Part shown: positions 23,419 through 32,633 of the stretch, in pieces
How positions within the stretch are numbered: position 1 is the first letter of the stretch
Layout: every line of letters begins with the position of its first letter
DNA from: Rickettsiales bacterium
GTDB lineage: Bacteria > Pseudomonadota > Alphaproteobacteria > Rickettsiales > JALZUV01
Assembly: GCA_029252805.1 (NCBI GenBank)
Contig: JAQXAR010000036.1
Coordinates: forward strand, 1-36,208
DNA: 36,208 bases
Direction: 5' to 3'
Notes under the pieces: model-generated
Told to the model about the DNA's origin: nothing
The model's input: the letters and a program-made list of their open reading frames with translations, nothing else
The model's database searches: none
Made by a program: the position numbers and the translations under genes

Positions 23419-26043
23419 ATGGATATTAGCGCGCTTCAGGTAGAGTTAGGTGAATCGATTTTGGCCGAATATACGCAGGCTATGGCGGAAATTCGTGAGG
23501 AATTTCAGGCGAATCCGGGGAGTCGTAGAGCGGCGCGAGCGCGAGCATTATTGATGGATAAGCTGATTACGCGTATCCGCCGCGCGGGCGAGGCAAAAAT
23601 GCCAAAGTTACCCAAAATGGCGATTCTAGCAACGGGCGGTTATGGCCGTAATGAAATGTTCTTCCATTCCGATGTTGATGTGATGTTCGTGATCGAGGAA
23701 GAAAGCGCGCCAAAGCTAGAGCCTTTGATCAATCTCATCCTCTATTTGCTGTGGGATTTGAAGCTAAAAGTGGGGCATTCAGTTCGTACCGTCAAAGAGG
23801 CGGTTAGCGAGTCGCTTCAGGATATAAAAACGCGCACAAATTTGCTGGAAGCGCGCCGCATTAGTGGCAGTCAGCCACTGGCGAGGCTCTTCTTTGAAGA
23901 GTTTGATGCGCAGGTGATTGAAGGTCATGAGCGTGAGTTTATTGAGGCCAAGCTGTTGGAACGGGCGAAACGCCATCAACAATTTGGTGAATCGCGGGCA
24001 CTTTTGGAGCCGAATATCAAAGAGGGTAAGGGCGGTTTACGCGATTTGCAGACCTTAATGTGGCTGATGCGTGCCTGTTATGGTGCACGCAGAATGGCGC
24101 ATATCGCGGCGCTTGGCAAAATAAGCGATCGAGAGTTGCGCGATTTCCGTCGCGCGCGCAAGTTCCTGCATTTAGTGCGTTTGCATCTGCATGATATTGC
24201 CGGGCGGGCGGATGAGCGTTTGACCTTCGATGCGCAGCGCCAGATTGCGGAGCGGCTTGGCTATCGTGGCAACGAAACGGCGAATCAATCTGTCGAACGG
24301 TTCATGAAACGTTATTTCCAAGTGACGCGCACGGTGGGGCAGCTCACACGGACGCTTTGTTTGCTGTTGGAGGAAGAATGGGGCAACGCGCCGCGTACGG
24401 GCATACAGGCGATGTGGAAACGTCAAAAGCTTCCTAAAGGCTTGGAGATTAAGAGTAACCGTCTGAATTTCAAATCTGCGAAAGTGTTGGAGCAATCGCC
24501 CGAGCTGATGATTGGTATTTTCTGGTTTGTGCACTGGTTGGAAATTGATATGCATCCCGCCGCGTGGCAGATGTTGACGCGGAATTTGCGACGGATTGAT
24601 CGCGCTGTTCGCTATCACCGGGAAGCGAATGATTATTTTTTGCAGCTTTTGTTAGATACGAAGAACCCCGTAGCGGCGCTTAGGCAAATGAATGAAGCGG
24701 GGGTGCTGGGTAAGTTTATCCCAGACTTTGGTTTGCTTGCGGGGCAGATGCAATTTGACCTTTATCATACCTTCACGGTGGATGAGCATATCCTTGAGGC
24801 GCTGGGTTATCTGCATCAATTAGAGGCCGCGGAAATGGCGGAGATTGTTCCGCTGGCGACCACGATTATCCCGCATATTCAAATGCGTCGGGTGTTGTAT
24901 CTAGGGTTGCTCTGTCACGATATCGCCAAGGGGCGCGGAGGTCAGCATCATTTGAAAGGTGTTGATATTGGCTTAAAACTCGCCAAACGTTTTGGTTTTG
25001 AAAAGGCAGAGCAGAAGACACTTGCCTGGCTGATCGAGTTTCATCAGCATATGTCGATGGTGGCGTTTAAACGCGATTTAGATGATCCGCAAACGATCGA
25101 GAGTTTCGCAAATGAGGTGCAATCGCTGAACCGATTGCAGATGCTTTATGTGCTAACTATTTCCGATATCCATGCGGTGGCGCCCAATATTTGGAATAGC
25201 TGGAAAGGGACGTTGCTGGAAACATTATACCGTAGAACCGAGAGTTTGTTGGCTGGTTCGCACGTTATAGAGCAAAAATACTCAGCCGTTTCACTGCAAA
25301 AAGAATTAGAGCAGGCGCTGGTGCAGGTCAACCCGGTCGATATTTCGACCTATATTGAAGGCTCGGATCCTGTCTCGTTAGAAGCGTATGATATGATCTC
25401 GCATAGCCGGATTATGTCATGTTGGCTGGCAGTGCAAAAGGGCGAAGAATTCGGCTTACGCTTTTGGACGGATAAAGAGCATGAGATTACGCAGGTGACG
25501 ATTGCGACGGCCGATCATCATGGACTCTTCGCGCAAATTGCGGGTGTGCTGGCGATTTGCGGCGCGAGTATTACCGATGCACGTATCTTTACACGCAAAG
25601 ATAATATCGTCATTGACCGTTTTGCGATTCAGGATGAAAGTGGCAACGCCTTTTATGAAGACCGTCGTCAAGATCGTATCCGGCAGCGCCTCAAGCGAGT
25701 GCTCAGTGGCGAGCTGGAATTGGAGCAGGCAGTCGAAGAGGCGGAACAGCGTTATCCCGATGCTGCCGCTATATTCTCGCAAGAGCCGCAAGTCATTTTC
25801 GATAATGATGTGAGTGAGCAATATACTCTGCTTGAGTTGCAATGTGTGGATAAACGCGGGCTTCTATACCGTGTCACAAACGCACTCACCGAGCTTGGAT
25901 TATCCATTTCAACGGCGCATATCGCGACTTACGGTGAAAAAGTGGTCGATGTGTTCTATGTTAAAGATAAGTTAGGCAATAAGCTCATTCACAAGGGTGG
26001 ACGTCATAAAGTACGAGCAAAGTTGCTGGAAATATTGCAGTAA
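23419..26043 (+). CDS. glnD: Bifunctional PII uridylyltransferase / uridylyl-removing enzyme
   Basis: 874 residues. It uridylylates and deuridylylates PII proteins in response to glutamine, linking nitrogen status to glutamine synthetase and NtrBC. Domains in order: nucleotidyltransferase with G73-G-Y-G-R-N-E and S84-D-V-D (Asp pair for metal), a helical GlnE-like middle (EPNIKEGKGGLRDLQTL), the HD domain with H500-D501 (LLCHDIAKGRGGQHHLKG), and two ACT domains at about 690-760 and 800-874 (ATADHHGLFAQIAGVLAICG and CVDKRGLLYRVTNALTELGL). I chose the ATG at 23419; an upstream TTG at 23356 is less likely and lies next to the PHO-box-like site. Confidence 0.95.
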   Translation: MDISALQVELGESILAEYTQAMAEIREEFQANPGSRRAARARALLMDKLITRIRRAGEAKMPKLPKMAILATGGYGRNEMFFHSDVDVMFVIEEESAPKLEPLINLILYLLWDLKLKVGHSVRTVKEAVSESLQDIKTRTNLLEARRISGSQPLARLFFEEFDAQVIEGHEREFIEAKLLERAKRHQQFGESRALLEPNIKEGKGGLRDLQTLMWLMRACYGARRMAHIAALGKISDRELRDFRRARKFLHLVRLHLHDIAGRADERLTFDAQRQIAERLGYRGNETANQSVERFMKRYFQVTRTVGQLTRTLCLLLEEEWGNAPRTGIQAMWKRQKLPKGLEIKSNRLNFKSAKVLEQSPELMIGIFWFVHWLEIDMHPAAWQMLTRNLRRIDRAVRYHREANDYFLQLLLDTKNPVAALRQMNEAGVLGKFIPDFGLLAGQMQFDLYHTFTVDEHILEALGYLHQLEAAEMAEIVPLATTIIPHIQMRRVLYLGLLCHDIAKGRGGQHHLKGVDIGLKLAKRFGFEKAEQKTLAWLIEFHQHMSMVAFKRDLDDPQTIESFANEVQSLNRLQMLYVLTISDIHAVAPNIWNSWKGTLLETLYRRTESLLAGSHVIEQKYSAVSLQKELEQALVQVNPVDISTYIEGSDPVSLEAYDMISHSRIMSCWLAVQKGEEFGLRFWTDKEHEITQVTIATADHHGLFAQIAGVLAICGASITDARIFTRKDNIVIDRFAIQDESGNAFYEDRRQDRIRQRLKRVLSGELELEQAVEEAEQRYPDAAAIFSQEPQVIFDNDVSEQYTLLELQCVDKRGLLYRVTNALTELGLSISTAHIATYGEKVVDVFYVKDKLGNKLIHKGGRHKVRAKLLEILQ

Positions 26044-26049
26044 ATAAAC

Positions 26050-26340
26050 ATGATTCGATTCTTACTTACAAAATTTTGGCCCGCGCTTATTCCGATAGCG
26101 CTGTATCTGTTGTGGTTTGCCTATAAACGCCACAAGCTCCGCCATAGCGATGAGGTCGTCCGCATTACGGATGGCCCCTGGTTGGTGACGCTTATCACGG
26201 CAATGTTCATTGCAGCGGCAGGTTTTATCTGGCTTGGTTTGGTGGGTGAGAAGACGGGCCCGGCAACCTATACGCCTGCCATTATGAAGGATGGAAAGAT
26301 CGTGCAGGGCGAAGTCAAGAGCAACGCCGATGAGCGGTAA
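26050..26340 (+). CDS. DUF6111 family membrane protein
   Basis: 96 residues with two hydrophobic helices (about 9-24, FWPALIPIALYLLWFA, and 46-66, LVTLITAMFIAAAGFIWLGLV) and a polar tail. This small family is found in alphaproteobacteria next to the CCA-adding enzyme, as here; its function is unknown. It starts 6 nt after glnD and overlaps the cca start by 11 nt, so the three genes are translated as one unit. Confidence 0.8.
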   Translation: MIRFLLTKFWPALIPIALYLLWFAYKRHKLRHSDEVVRITDGPWLVTLITAMFIAAAGFIWLGLVGEKTGPATYTPAIMKDGKIVQGEVKSNADER

Positions 26341-27586
26341 TATTACTAAAGATAGCTGGCTCACTTGGCCCGAAACACGCAAACTCGTAGAAGTCTTTGC
26401 AGCGGCTGAGCAGGAGATCCGTTTTGTTGGTGGTGCCGTGCGCGATCTACTTACTGGTATGCCGGTTAAAGATGTTGATGTCGCAACGACAGCCTCACCC
26501 CAGCAAGTATTGGGGATTTTAGATAAGGCCGGTATCAGAGCGATTCCAACCGGCTTATCGCATGGAACCGTCACGGCTGTGATCGACCATGTACCGTTTG
26601 AAATTACCACCTTACGCTGCGATATCAAAACCTATGGCCGCCATGCAGAAGTGCTCTTTACCCGCGATTGGGAGCAAGATGCGGCGCGCCGTGATTTCAC
26701 CATTAACGCACTTTATTGCGATGCTGAGGGCCGGGTTTACGATTATCAGCACGGCTTAGAAGATTTACGAGCACGCCGCGTTCGTTTCATCGGCGACGCC
26801 GAGACCCGTATCCGCGAAGATGGTTTGCGGATCTTGCGTTTCTTCCGTTTCACCGCGCGCTATAGCGAGGGCGAGATCGATGGCGAGGGGCTCGCTGCCT
26901 GTCATCAATGCCGTGAAATGCTGGATGATTTATCCGGCGAACGCATCGCGCAGGAAATGCTGAAATTAATGGATGCAGAAGCGGCACCTGCGCTGATTCA
27001 GTTGATGGATGAGCAGCGCCTAACGCTGCCGCTATTCGGTTATGCCGTGAATACTCGTGTTTTAGAATGTTGGTCGCGCATCCGTTTGATGGCCGATATT
27101 GAAGAGCAGGAACTGCCGGTGCCGATGGTGCTGCTCTCCCTTTTATGTCGCGCGCAAGAGGGAGCGATGTCGGATTATGTGATTCAACGTTGGAAGCTCT
27201 CCAATGCGCAATCGGATCTGCTGGAGTTTTTGGGCAGTGCTAAGCAAATCACCTCGGAGATGGGTGAGGCGGAACAAAAACGCCTTTTGCGCCAGATTGG
27301 CTATGAGCGTTTTCGCGCGCTCGTATTAGTCAGTTGGGCTGAGAATCTTTCCCTCGGTCCGAATGAAGCGCAAATGCTCTCGGCAGCCTATCGCCCTATT
27401 CTTTGGCTTTCGGGGCATTGGGAAATTCCGAATTTCCCCATCGGCGGTGCAGATCTTGCGGCTTTAGGGTTAGAACCCGGCCCGCAAATGGGCACATGGC
27501 TCAAACAGCTAGAAGAGTGGTGGGAAGCCGAAGGTTATGCCCCCACCCGCGAAGAGATTTTGCATCGGTTTGAAAGCCAGCGTTAG
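26330..27586 (+). CDS. cca: CCA tRNA nucleotidyltransferase
   Basis: 418 residues, class II nucleotidyltransferase that builds or repairs the 3' CCA of tRNAs. Motifs: FVGGAVRDLLTG (32-43), metal Asp pair D48-V-D50, RRDFTINALYCD (about 122-133), then GLEDLRARRVRFIGDAETRI and EDGLRILRFFRFTARY. The tRNA-Trp in this window already encodes CCA, so a repair role is likely at least there. I chose the ATG at 26330, which overlaps DUF6111; the frame is open further upstream but that part is shadowed by DUF6111. Confidence 0.94.
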   Translation: MSGNITKDSWLTWPETRKLVEVFAAAEQEIRFVGGAVRDLLTGMPVKDVDVATTASPQQVLGILDKAGIRAIPTGLSHGTVTAVIDHVPFEITTLRCDIKTYGRHAEVLFTRDWEQDAARRDFTINALYCDAEGRVYDYQHGLEDLRARRVRFIGDAETRIREDGLRILRFFRFTARYSEGEIDGEGLAACHQCREMLDDLSGERIAQEMLKLMDAEAAPALIQLMDEQRLTLPLFGYAVNTRVLECWSRIRLMADIEEQELPVPMVLLSLLCRAQEGAMSDYVIQRWKLSNAQSDLLEFLGSAKQITSEMGEAEQKRLLRQIGYERFRALVLVSWAENLSLGPNEAQMLSAAYRPILWLSGHWEIPNFPIGGADLAALGLEPGPQMGTWLKQLEEWWEAEGYAPTREEILHRFESQR

Positions 27587-27702
27587 TCGCGTATTATCAA
27601 GGAAAAAGGTGGGGTATGGGTCTTATTCATTTCCAGCGGTAGGGTGAAGAGTGTGACATATTTTATTCAGGGTTTTTGATAGTAAGGGAAGCAACCTCAG
27701 GT

Positions 27703-27717
27703 TTAATAAATTCTTAA
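27703..27717. promoter_or_regulatory. CtrA-like site upstream of the sensor kinase
   Basis: TTAATAAATTCTTAA, i.e. TTAA-N7-TTAA, the spacing of full CtrA sites in alphaproteobacteria. It lies 101 nt before the chosen kinase start (18 nt before the alternative GTG). AT-rich spacers produce such matches by chance, so the call rests on position and on the second copy at 30979. Confidence 0.4.
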
Positions 27718-27803
27718 GGTTTTTATGGTCTAGTGTGGCTCTATTTAACTCAAGAAGTTGCGGTGAGGATGATGAAATTCTGATCGTGAATCAGGACTCA
27801 TCT

Positions 27804-30473
27804 ATGCCAGATAATATTCCCGATAGAAACGAAAAGGATCGATCTATCTTACGGGTATATATCCCTTTTCTTGTTGGATTTTTCTTACTCTTTTCGCTTA
27901 TCACGGCGTTTATCCTTTTGCCGAAAATCAATCAGGCATTTGAAGCGAAACAGACCCAAGATAATACCCAGCAAATGCAGGTTGAAGCAGAGCTTTTAGT
28001 GCGTTCTGTCGAGAGTTACCGTAGCATTTTACGCGATTTGGCTAGTTTTCCTGTCTTGGTGAATGCCGCGATGCTCTCAAGTGCCGAAAATCGTGACCTT
28101 ATTGCTTTGCTCAAGAATTTCTCACTTTCGGGTGAAAAAGGAAAAATCATTATACAGGATATCGCGGGAAAGGTGGTGCTTCAGGCATCGCAAGAGTTGA
28201 AAGGAAAATATGGCGTCACTAATCCTTGGCTTGAGCCTCTTTTGGAGGCAAGGAAGCCTTATTATTTCCAACTTTTGAAACAAAGCAGCGATCACTTTAC
28301 CTTCATGCTCGCGGTTCCTATTTATCACAAGGGAAGCGTTGAAGGCATTTTAAGCGCCGAAATTACCCCCGCATTGCAATCTATCTTTAGTGAATACTCT
28401 TTGCAGGAAGGACACGCCTTTCGATTATCACAAAATGACGTAACCGTGCAGACCGTCAACATTCGGCCTGCTGTGCCGCATGAATATTCAATGGAGCTGG
28501 CGGGACTCGGTCTAACATTTGCTCATATCGTCGATGATACACCTCTATTGAAACAAAGGCATACATTAAGAAATACCATCCTGACCGTCTTGCTTATTGG
28601 CCTAGTGGTTTCGTTTATTTTCTTCGTATTTTTGGCTTACCGTATTTTAGGAGAGGATGCCAAACAGGATTTTGTGCACCATTCACCTTCTACGTGCATC
28701 AGGGATTACATTATTCCATTTGCGCTCGCCGGGTTAGGTGTCTCTGCCAGTATCGCCGCCTATTTCGTTTTCCAAAACTTGCAAAATCAGAAATTGCAGC
28801 ACAATTTTCAATCAGAGGCAAAAGAAATTATTCAGGCCATTAAGCAAGAACTTCATGTTCAGCTAGACACACTCGGGGCCTTAAAAAGTTTTTACGATGC
28901 CTCTACTCATGTGGATAGAGAAGAGTTCAAATCTTTCACAACCGCATGGTTAGAGGATGCTCCAGGTATTCAAGCCTTAGATTGGATACCTTATGTAAAG
29001 GGTGCTGAGCGCACAGCTTACGAATTGAGAGCGCAAAAAGAGGGACTAGGTAACTTCACTTTTATTGATAAAGACGCAGAAGGAAACTTTATTCCCGCGC
29101 CCAATCACGAAGCGTATTACCCGGTCTATTATGCTGAGCCGATAGAAAAGAATAAGGTGATATTAGGCCTTGTTTCGGCCAATGTTGCCATGCGGAATAA
29201 GGCAATCCATGCCGCGCGAGATACAGGAAAGATTAATGCATCTGCCTACATCAATATCGCACAAGATAACCAGAATCAGTCTTTGCGGCTGCTGTTTAAT
29301 CCTATTTATGAGGGGGCACGAGAGTATCCTTCTTTAAAGCAACGGCGGAAGAACTTTAAAGGGTTGATTCTGATGGTTCTACGCGTTGATGACCTCATTG
29401 AGCAGGTATTAGGTTCTAGGCTTGAAGCCAATCATATTCAAATTTCGGATATGACGGATGCGAATAATTTAGAATTTATTTTCAACTCTTTGCCTGATAC
29501 AGACACTGAATTTGACAAGTTTAGCTTTCAAGAGGTGCTGAGTGTTGGAGGGCGTTCTTGGGAGGTAAAGGTAATTCCTCAGCTTGCACACTATCACGCT
29601 AAATCAGAATGGTTACCTCGCTTAATACTTCTTTTAGGGCTGATGTTGACGGGCATCACAACTTTTATCCTTATTCAGCTAACTCGCCGTCGTGCGGTGG
29701 TTGAGGGAATTGTCGAGGATCGTACGGCGCAATTGTTGGAGCGTGAGATAGAGCGCGAGCGGTTGATCGAAAAACTGACCTTGTCCAATGAAGAGTTAGA
29801 GCGTTTTGCCTATGTCGCATCGCATGATCTGAAAGCGCCTTTGCGTGCGATCGATCATCTGTCGCAATGGATTGAAGAAGATATTGCAGAAACAATGTCT
29901 GAAGAAACGGGGGGCAATATAGCCTTAATGCGCCAGCGGGTTAAGCGTATGGAGCATCTGCTGGACGATCTATTGGAATATGCTCGTGTTGAGCAAAAGG
30001 TCAAAAATGCCGCACCAGAATTAGTGAAAATGAGCCAAGTGATGGAGGATGTTATCGCCTTGGTTGCGGCGCCTGAAGGGTTCGAGATTAAAGGCAATGC
30101 AGTCATGGGAACGATCCACCTGCCACGCATTCCATTGCAGCAAGTCTTATTTAACTTGGTGCATAATGCAGTGAAACATCACGATAAAGCAACAGGCCTT
30201 GTGGAGGTCGCCATTCGGGATGTAGGAGATAAATACGAAATTACAGTGCGCGATGATGGACCCGGCATTGCGCAAGAGTATCATGCAAAGGTATTTGAGA
30301 TGTTTCAAACACTACGTCCGCGTGACGAAGTGGAAGGAAGTGGAATGGGCCTTGCTTTAGTACAAAAAATCATCACAACTTTAGACTGTAAACTTGTGCT
30401 AGAATCGCATGAAGGGGAAGGCACGTTGTTCCGCTTCACCTGGCCGAAGAAGCAACGTAATATAGAAGAATAA
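27804..30473 (+). CDS. Membrane sensor histidine kinase with two extracytoplasmic sensing regions
   Basis: 889 residues. Membrane helices at about 18-40, 256-278, 302-326 and 605-627 divide the protein into a first periplasmic sensor (41-255, Cache-like in size and layout), a second one of CHASE type (327-604, ALDWIPYVKGAERTAYE, HEAYYPVYYAEP), and a cytosolic kinase. HisKA has the phospho-acceptor H674 (YVASHDLKAPLRAI); the ATPase domain has N784/N788 (FNLVHNAVKHH), DDGPGI and GSGMGLALV. There is no receiver domain. AGGA lies 8 nt before the ATG at 27804; a GTG at 27735 would add 23 residues. The ligand is unknown. A response regulator follows 42 nt later. Confidence 0.9.
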   Translation: MPDNIPDRNEKDRSILRVYIPFLVGFFLLFSLITAFILLPKINQAFEAKQTQDNTQQMQVEAELLVRSVESYRSILRDLASFPVLVNAAMLSSAENRDLIALLKNFSLSGEKGKIIIQDIAGKVVLQASQELKGKYGVTNPWLEPLLEARKPYYFQLLKQSSDHFTFMLAVPIYHKGSVEGILSAEITPALQSIFSEYSLQEGHAFRLSQNDVTVQTVNIRPAVPHEYSMELAGLGLTFAHIVDDTPLLKQRHTLRNTILTVLLIGLVVSFIFFVFLAYRILGEDAKQDFVHHSPSTCIRDYIIPFALAGLGVSASIAAYFVFQNLQNQKLQHNFQSEAKEIIQAIKQELHVQLDTLGALKSFYDASTHVDREEFKSFTTAWLEDAPGIQALDWIPYVKGAERTAYELRAQKEGLGNFTFIDKDAEGNFIPAPNHEAYYPVYYAEPIEKNKVILGLVSANVAMRNKAIHAARDTGKINASAYINIAQDNQNQSLRLLFNPIYEGAREYPSLKQRRKNFKGLILMVLRVDDLIEQVLGSRLEANHIQISDMTDANNLEFIFNSLPDTDTEFDKFSFQEVLSVGGRSWEVKVIPQLAHYHAKSEWLPRLILLLGLMLTGITTFILIQLTRRRAVVEGIVEDRTAQLLEREIERERLIEKLTLSNEELERFAYVASHDLKAPLRAIDHLSQWIEEDIAETMSEETGGNIALMRQRVKRMEHLLDDLLEYARVEQKVKNAAPELVKMSQVMEDVIALVAAPEGFEIKGNAVMGTIHLPRIPLQQVLFNLVHNAVKHHDKATGLVEVAIRDVGDKYEITVRDDGPGIAQEYHAKVFEMFQTLRPRDEVEGSGMGLALVQKIITTLDCKLVLESHEGEGTLFRFTWPKKQRNIEE

Positions 30474-30515
30474 GCAATGTTCGCAACTAACGGTGATGAT
30501 TGAAATGAGGAAGAA

Positions 30516-30914
30516 ATGAAAATTTTGTTGATTGAAGATAGCGTTGTAGATGTTGAGTTTGTTCGCCGTACAATGGACAGCTCCGGTGAGAGCTATGAAT
30601 TAGTCGTGGCCGATGATGGAAAAAAAGCGATCAATCTTCTTGAGCAACAAGATCAGCCTTATGATGTCATTGTACTGGATATTAATTTGCCGAAATATAA
30701 TGGTCATGATGTGTTGGAGTTTATTAAGGGCCTGCCTTATTATGCTAATACCCCGGTACTCATGGCGAGCACCTCGAGTGACAAGTTTGATATTGGTGAA
30801 GCTAAGAGGCTCGGCGCGAATGGTTATCTGGTAAAAGGGAAAGCATTCGATGTCCGCGAGCTACGTAATTTTCTTCAGCAAGACGAATTGGAATGGCTGG
30901 AAATCACAGAGTAG
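30516..30914 (+). CDS. Single-domain response regulator (Rcp1-like)
   Basis: 132 residues, a lone receiver domain. Acidic pocket E7/D8, phospho-acceptor D55 (VIVLDINLPKYNG), the Ser/Thr switch in MASTSS (about 84-88) and K107 (YLVKGK) are present. No output domain, so it must act through protein contact or pass the phosphate on. The form resembles Rcp1, the partner of phytochrome-type kinases. GAGGAAGAA precedes the ATG. It is almost surely the partner of the kinase directly upstream. Confidence 0.92.
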   Translation: MKILLIEDSVVDVEFVRRTMDSSGESYELVVADDGKKAINLLEQQDQPYDVIVLDINLPKYNGHDVLEFIKGLPYYANTPVLMASTSSDKFDIGEAKRLGANGYLVKGKAFDVRELRNFLQQDELEWLEITE

Positions 30915-31340
30915 CGGGTGACTAATAGTCGTATTTTTATACAATGTATCCTCTTGCGATCTAGTTTATTAATAAATATTAACTAAATATTAACTAAATG
31001 TAGTTATACATACACCTATAGAGAGTGTGTATGGTTTGCTTGCATCACGTGTTAAGTCGCATGTCAAAAATACAAACTTGGTGAAATGAAGAGTGAGGGT
31101 AGGCCTCATGTATTTCGACATTATTAGGGGACCCCAAGAGAGTTTCTTTAAAGAATGTATCCTCTCTCTCTTAAGAGTTGAGTCAAGAAACAGCGAAAAG
31201 CGAAATGGTTCTTGCACTTATTGGAGAATACAATAAAACTTTAGATTGTAAGTCTGTTTCAAAAACTAAGAACTGCTAAAGAAGGAATTTATTCCTACAT
31301 GACCTAAAGGTATATCAGAGAGTGAAGAGATAAAAACTAT
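30915..31340 (+). other. Intergenic region between the two response regulators
   Basis: 426 bp without a convincing gene; a 75-codon leftward open frame (30990-31217) has no ribosome binding site or family likeness. It contains the 11-bp direct repeat and CtrA-like site (30974-30995), a short hairpin CATACAC / GTGTATG (31009-31015 with 31027-31033), and a segment with AAGAGAG (31136-31142) able to pair with CTCTCTT (31156-31162) around a self-complementary TTCTTTAAAGAA. The purpose of the paired arms is unclear; an untranslated leader or small RNA is possible. Confidence 0.4.
30974..30995. repeat. Tandem 11-bp direct repeat with CtrA-like site
   Basis: AAATATTAACT occurs twice in perfect tandem. 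This creates TTAACTAAATATTAAC (30979-30994), TTAA-N7-TTAAC, a full CtrA-type site. It lies 346 nt before the second response regulator and 59 nt after the first one ends, so it could control a promoter for the second regulator with a long leader. Confidence 0.45.
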
Positions 31341-31790
31341 ATGAAAAGTATGGCACAGGGTGGTAAAACCGTTACGATTTTGGTGGTAGATGACGATGAC
31401 ATCGATGCAAAAAGTATCGAGCGGGCCTTTCGCGGAGCAGATATTGAGAACCCAATAGAGCGAGCCGTATCGGGAGTCGATGCGTTAGCCTTGTTGCGTG
31501 GGGAACAGGGAAAAGAGAAGCTACCAAAGCCTTACCTTATGTTGGTGGATTTGAATATGCCGCGCATGAATGGATTGGAATTGATTAAAGAGGTTCGTAA
31601 CGATCCAGAGTTTAAAGACACGGTTATTTTTGTGCTCACAACCTCCAAAACGCCTGAGGATATGAGTAAAGCCTATGATTTAAGTATCGCAGGTTATGTG
31701 GTTAAGGAAACCGTTGGCCATGAATTTATTAAATTAGTCGAGATGATTGATTGTTATTGGCGCGTGATTTCATTGTCTAAGCAAGCCTAA
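31341..31790 (+). CDS. Second single-domain response regulator (Rcp1-like)
   Basis: 149 residues, receiver domain only. The acidic cluster VVDDDDIDA (15-23), phospho-acceptor D70 (LMLVDLNMPRMNG), the Thr switch in VLTTSKTPED and the Lys in YVVKET are all in place. It is of the same small-receiver type as the one at 30516 but clearly a distinct paralogue, with its own 426-bp upstream region. The likely donor is the sensor kinase upstream or another kinase; cross-talk between the two receivers is an inference. It converges with the metal permease gene. Confidence 0.92.
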   Translation: MKSMAQGGKTVTILVVDDDDIDAKSIERAFRGADIENPIERAVSGVDALALLRGEQGKEKLPKPYLMLVDLNMPRMNGLELIKEVRNDPEFKDTVIFVLTTSKTPEDMSKAYDLSIAGYVVKETVGHEFIKLVEMIDCYWRVISLSKQA

Positions 31791-31868
31791 AAAGAGTAGG
31801 CTAGGCACCTGATTAAAAGTAATAAGTCATTTCACCAAAATCAAATATGTCTTTACAAAAAACACCTC

Positions 31869-32633
31869 TTAGTGAGCTGTTTTTTGAACCACTTTAGGCA
31901 GTAAAGTTCGCATCAAGATGGTTATAAGCACATAGCTACATACGATGACCGGACCCGCTGGAAAATCTAGCAGGGTGGCGATGATAATCCCTAGCAATAT
32001 AGACAAAACTCCGCATGCCCACGCTATGGATAGAGGGAAAATTGTCATTCTGCTTGCCAATGCCGGCAAAATGAGACTGGCGAATACCACGTACACCCCA
32101 ACTAACTGGACCGATGATGTGATAGCGAGAGCAAACAACAAATAAAAACCGACTCCATCGCGCAAAGTAGGTTTCAGAAACCACGCTGTGAGAATCAATA
32201 GATAGATAGGGGCATGAGTAAGAACATCTTGCCATGTGACAAATAGCATTTGGCCAGAAAGCAAATGTTGTATTTCTTCGCCACCATGCGGATGATCTGC
32301 CATCAATAAAATTGCCAGGGAGGCGGCTAGCACAAAACTTACGCCAATGATGGCTTCCTGTTGTTCTGGCATGACCGCTTCCACTTTACGGAAGAATAAT
32401 CCTGCCAAAACAGCACAAGCTAGCGCAATTATTTGTACTAGCCACAAAGGTGCATCATGCAGCCATATTCCAGCTGCGACTATGCCTAACCCAGCAATTT
32501 GTGCTACGGCAAGGTCAATGAATATAATGCCGCGCTTTAGCACCTTAATGCCCAATGGGGCATGAGTTATAGCAATCATAATGCCGGCAAGAAAAGCTGG
32601 CCCTACGATACTAATCATTTCAGCGCTTATCAT
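31869..32633 (-). CDS. ABC-3 family metal permease (zinc/manganese type)
   Basis: 254 residues, seven to eight membrane helices. The ABC-3 pattern includes GIMIAITHAPLGIKVLKRGIIF at the N-terminus, SDLxxA-like FIDLAVAQIAGLG, EAIIGVSFVLAASLAILL and a C-terminal SSVQLVGVYVVFASLILPAL. It forms the membrane channel of a divalent-metal importer. AAAAGGAG lies 6 nt before the ATG at 32633, deciding the start over an ATG five codons later. It overlaps the binding-protein gene by 14 nt. No ATPase gene accompanies it in the window, so the third subunit must be encoded elsewhere. Confidence 0.88.
   Translation of the reverse strand: MISAEMISIVGPAFLAGIMIAITHAPLGIKVLKRGIIFIDLAVAQIAGLGIVAAGIWLHDAPLWLVQIIALACAVLAGLFFRKVEAVMPEQQEAIIGVSFVLAASLAILLMADHPHGGEEIQHLLSGQMLFVTWQDVLTHAPIYLLILTAWFLKPTLRDGVGFYLLFALAITSSVQLVGVYVVFASLILPALASRMTIFPLSIAWACGVLSILLGIIIATLLDFPAGPVIVCSYVLITILMRTLLPKVVQKTAH

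Noticed and set aside
30969-30982. TTAA-N6-TTAA overlapping the CtrA-like site
   Set aside because: Spacing is 6, not 7; a by-product of the AT-rich repeat.
30990-31217. 75-codon minus-strand frame between the response regulators
   Set aside because: No ribosome binding site, no recognisable domain, and the DNA is better explained by repeats and hairpins.
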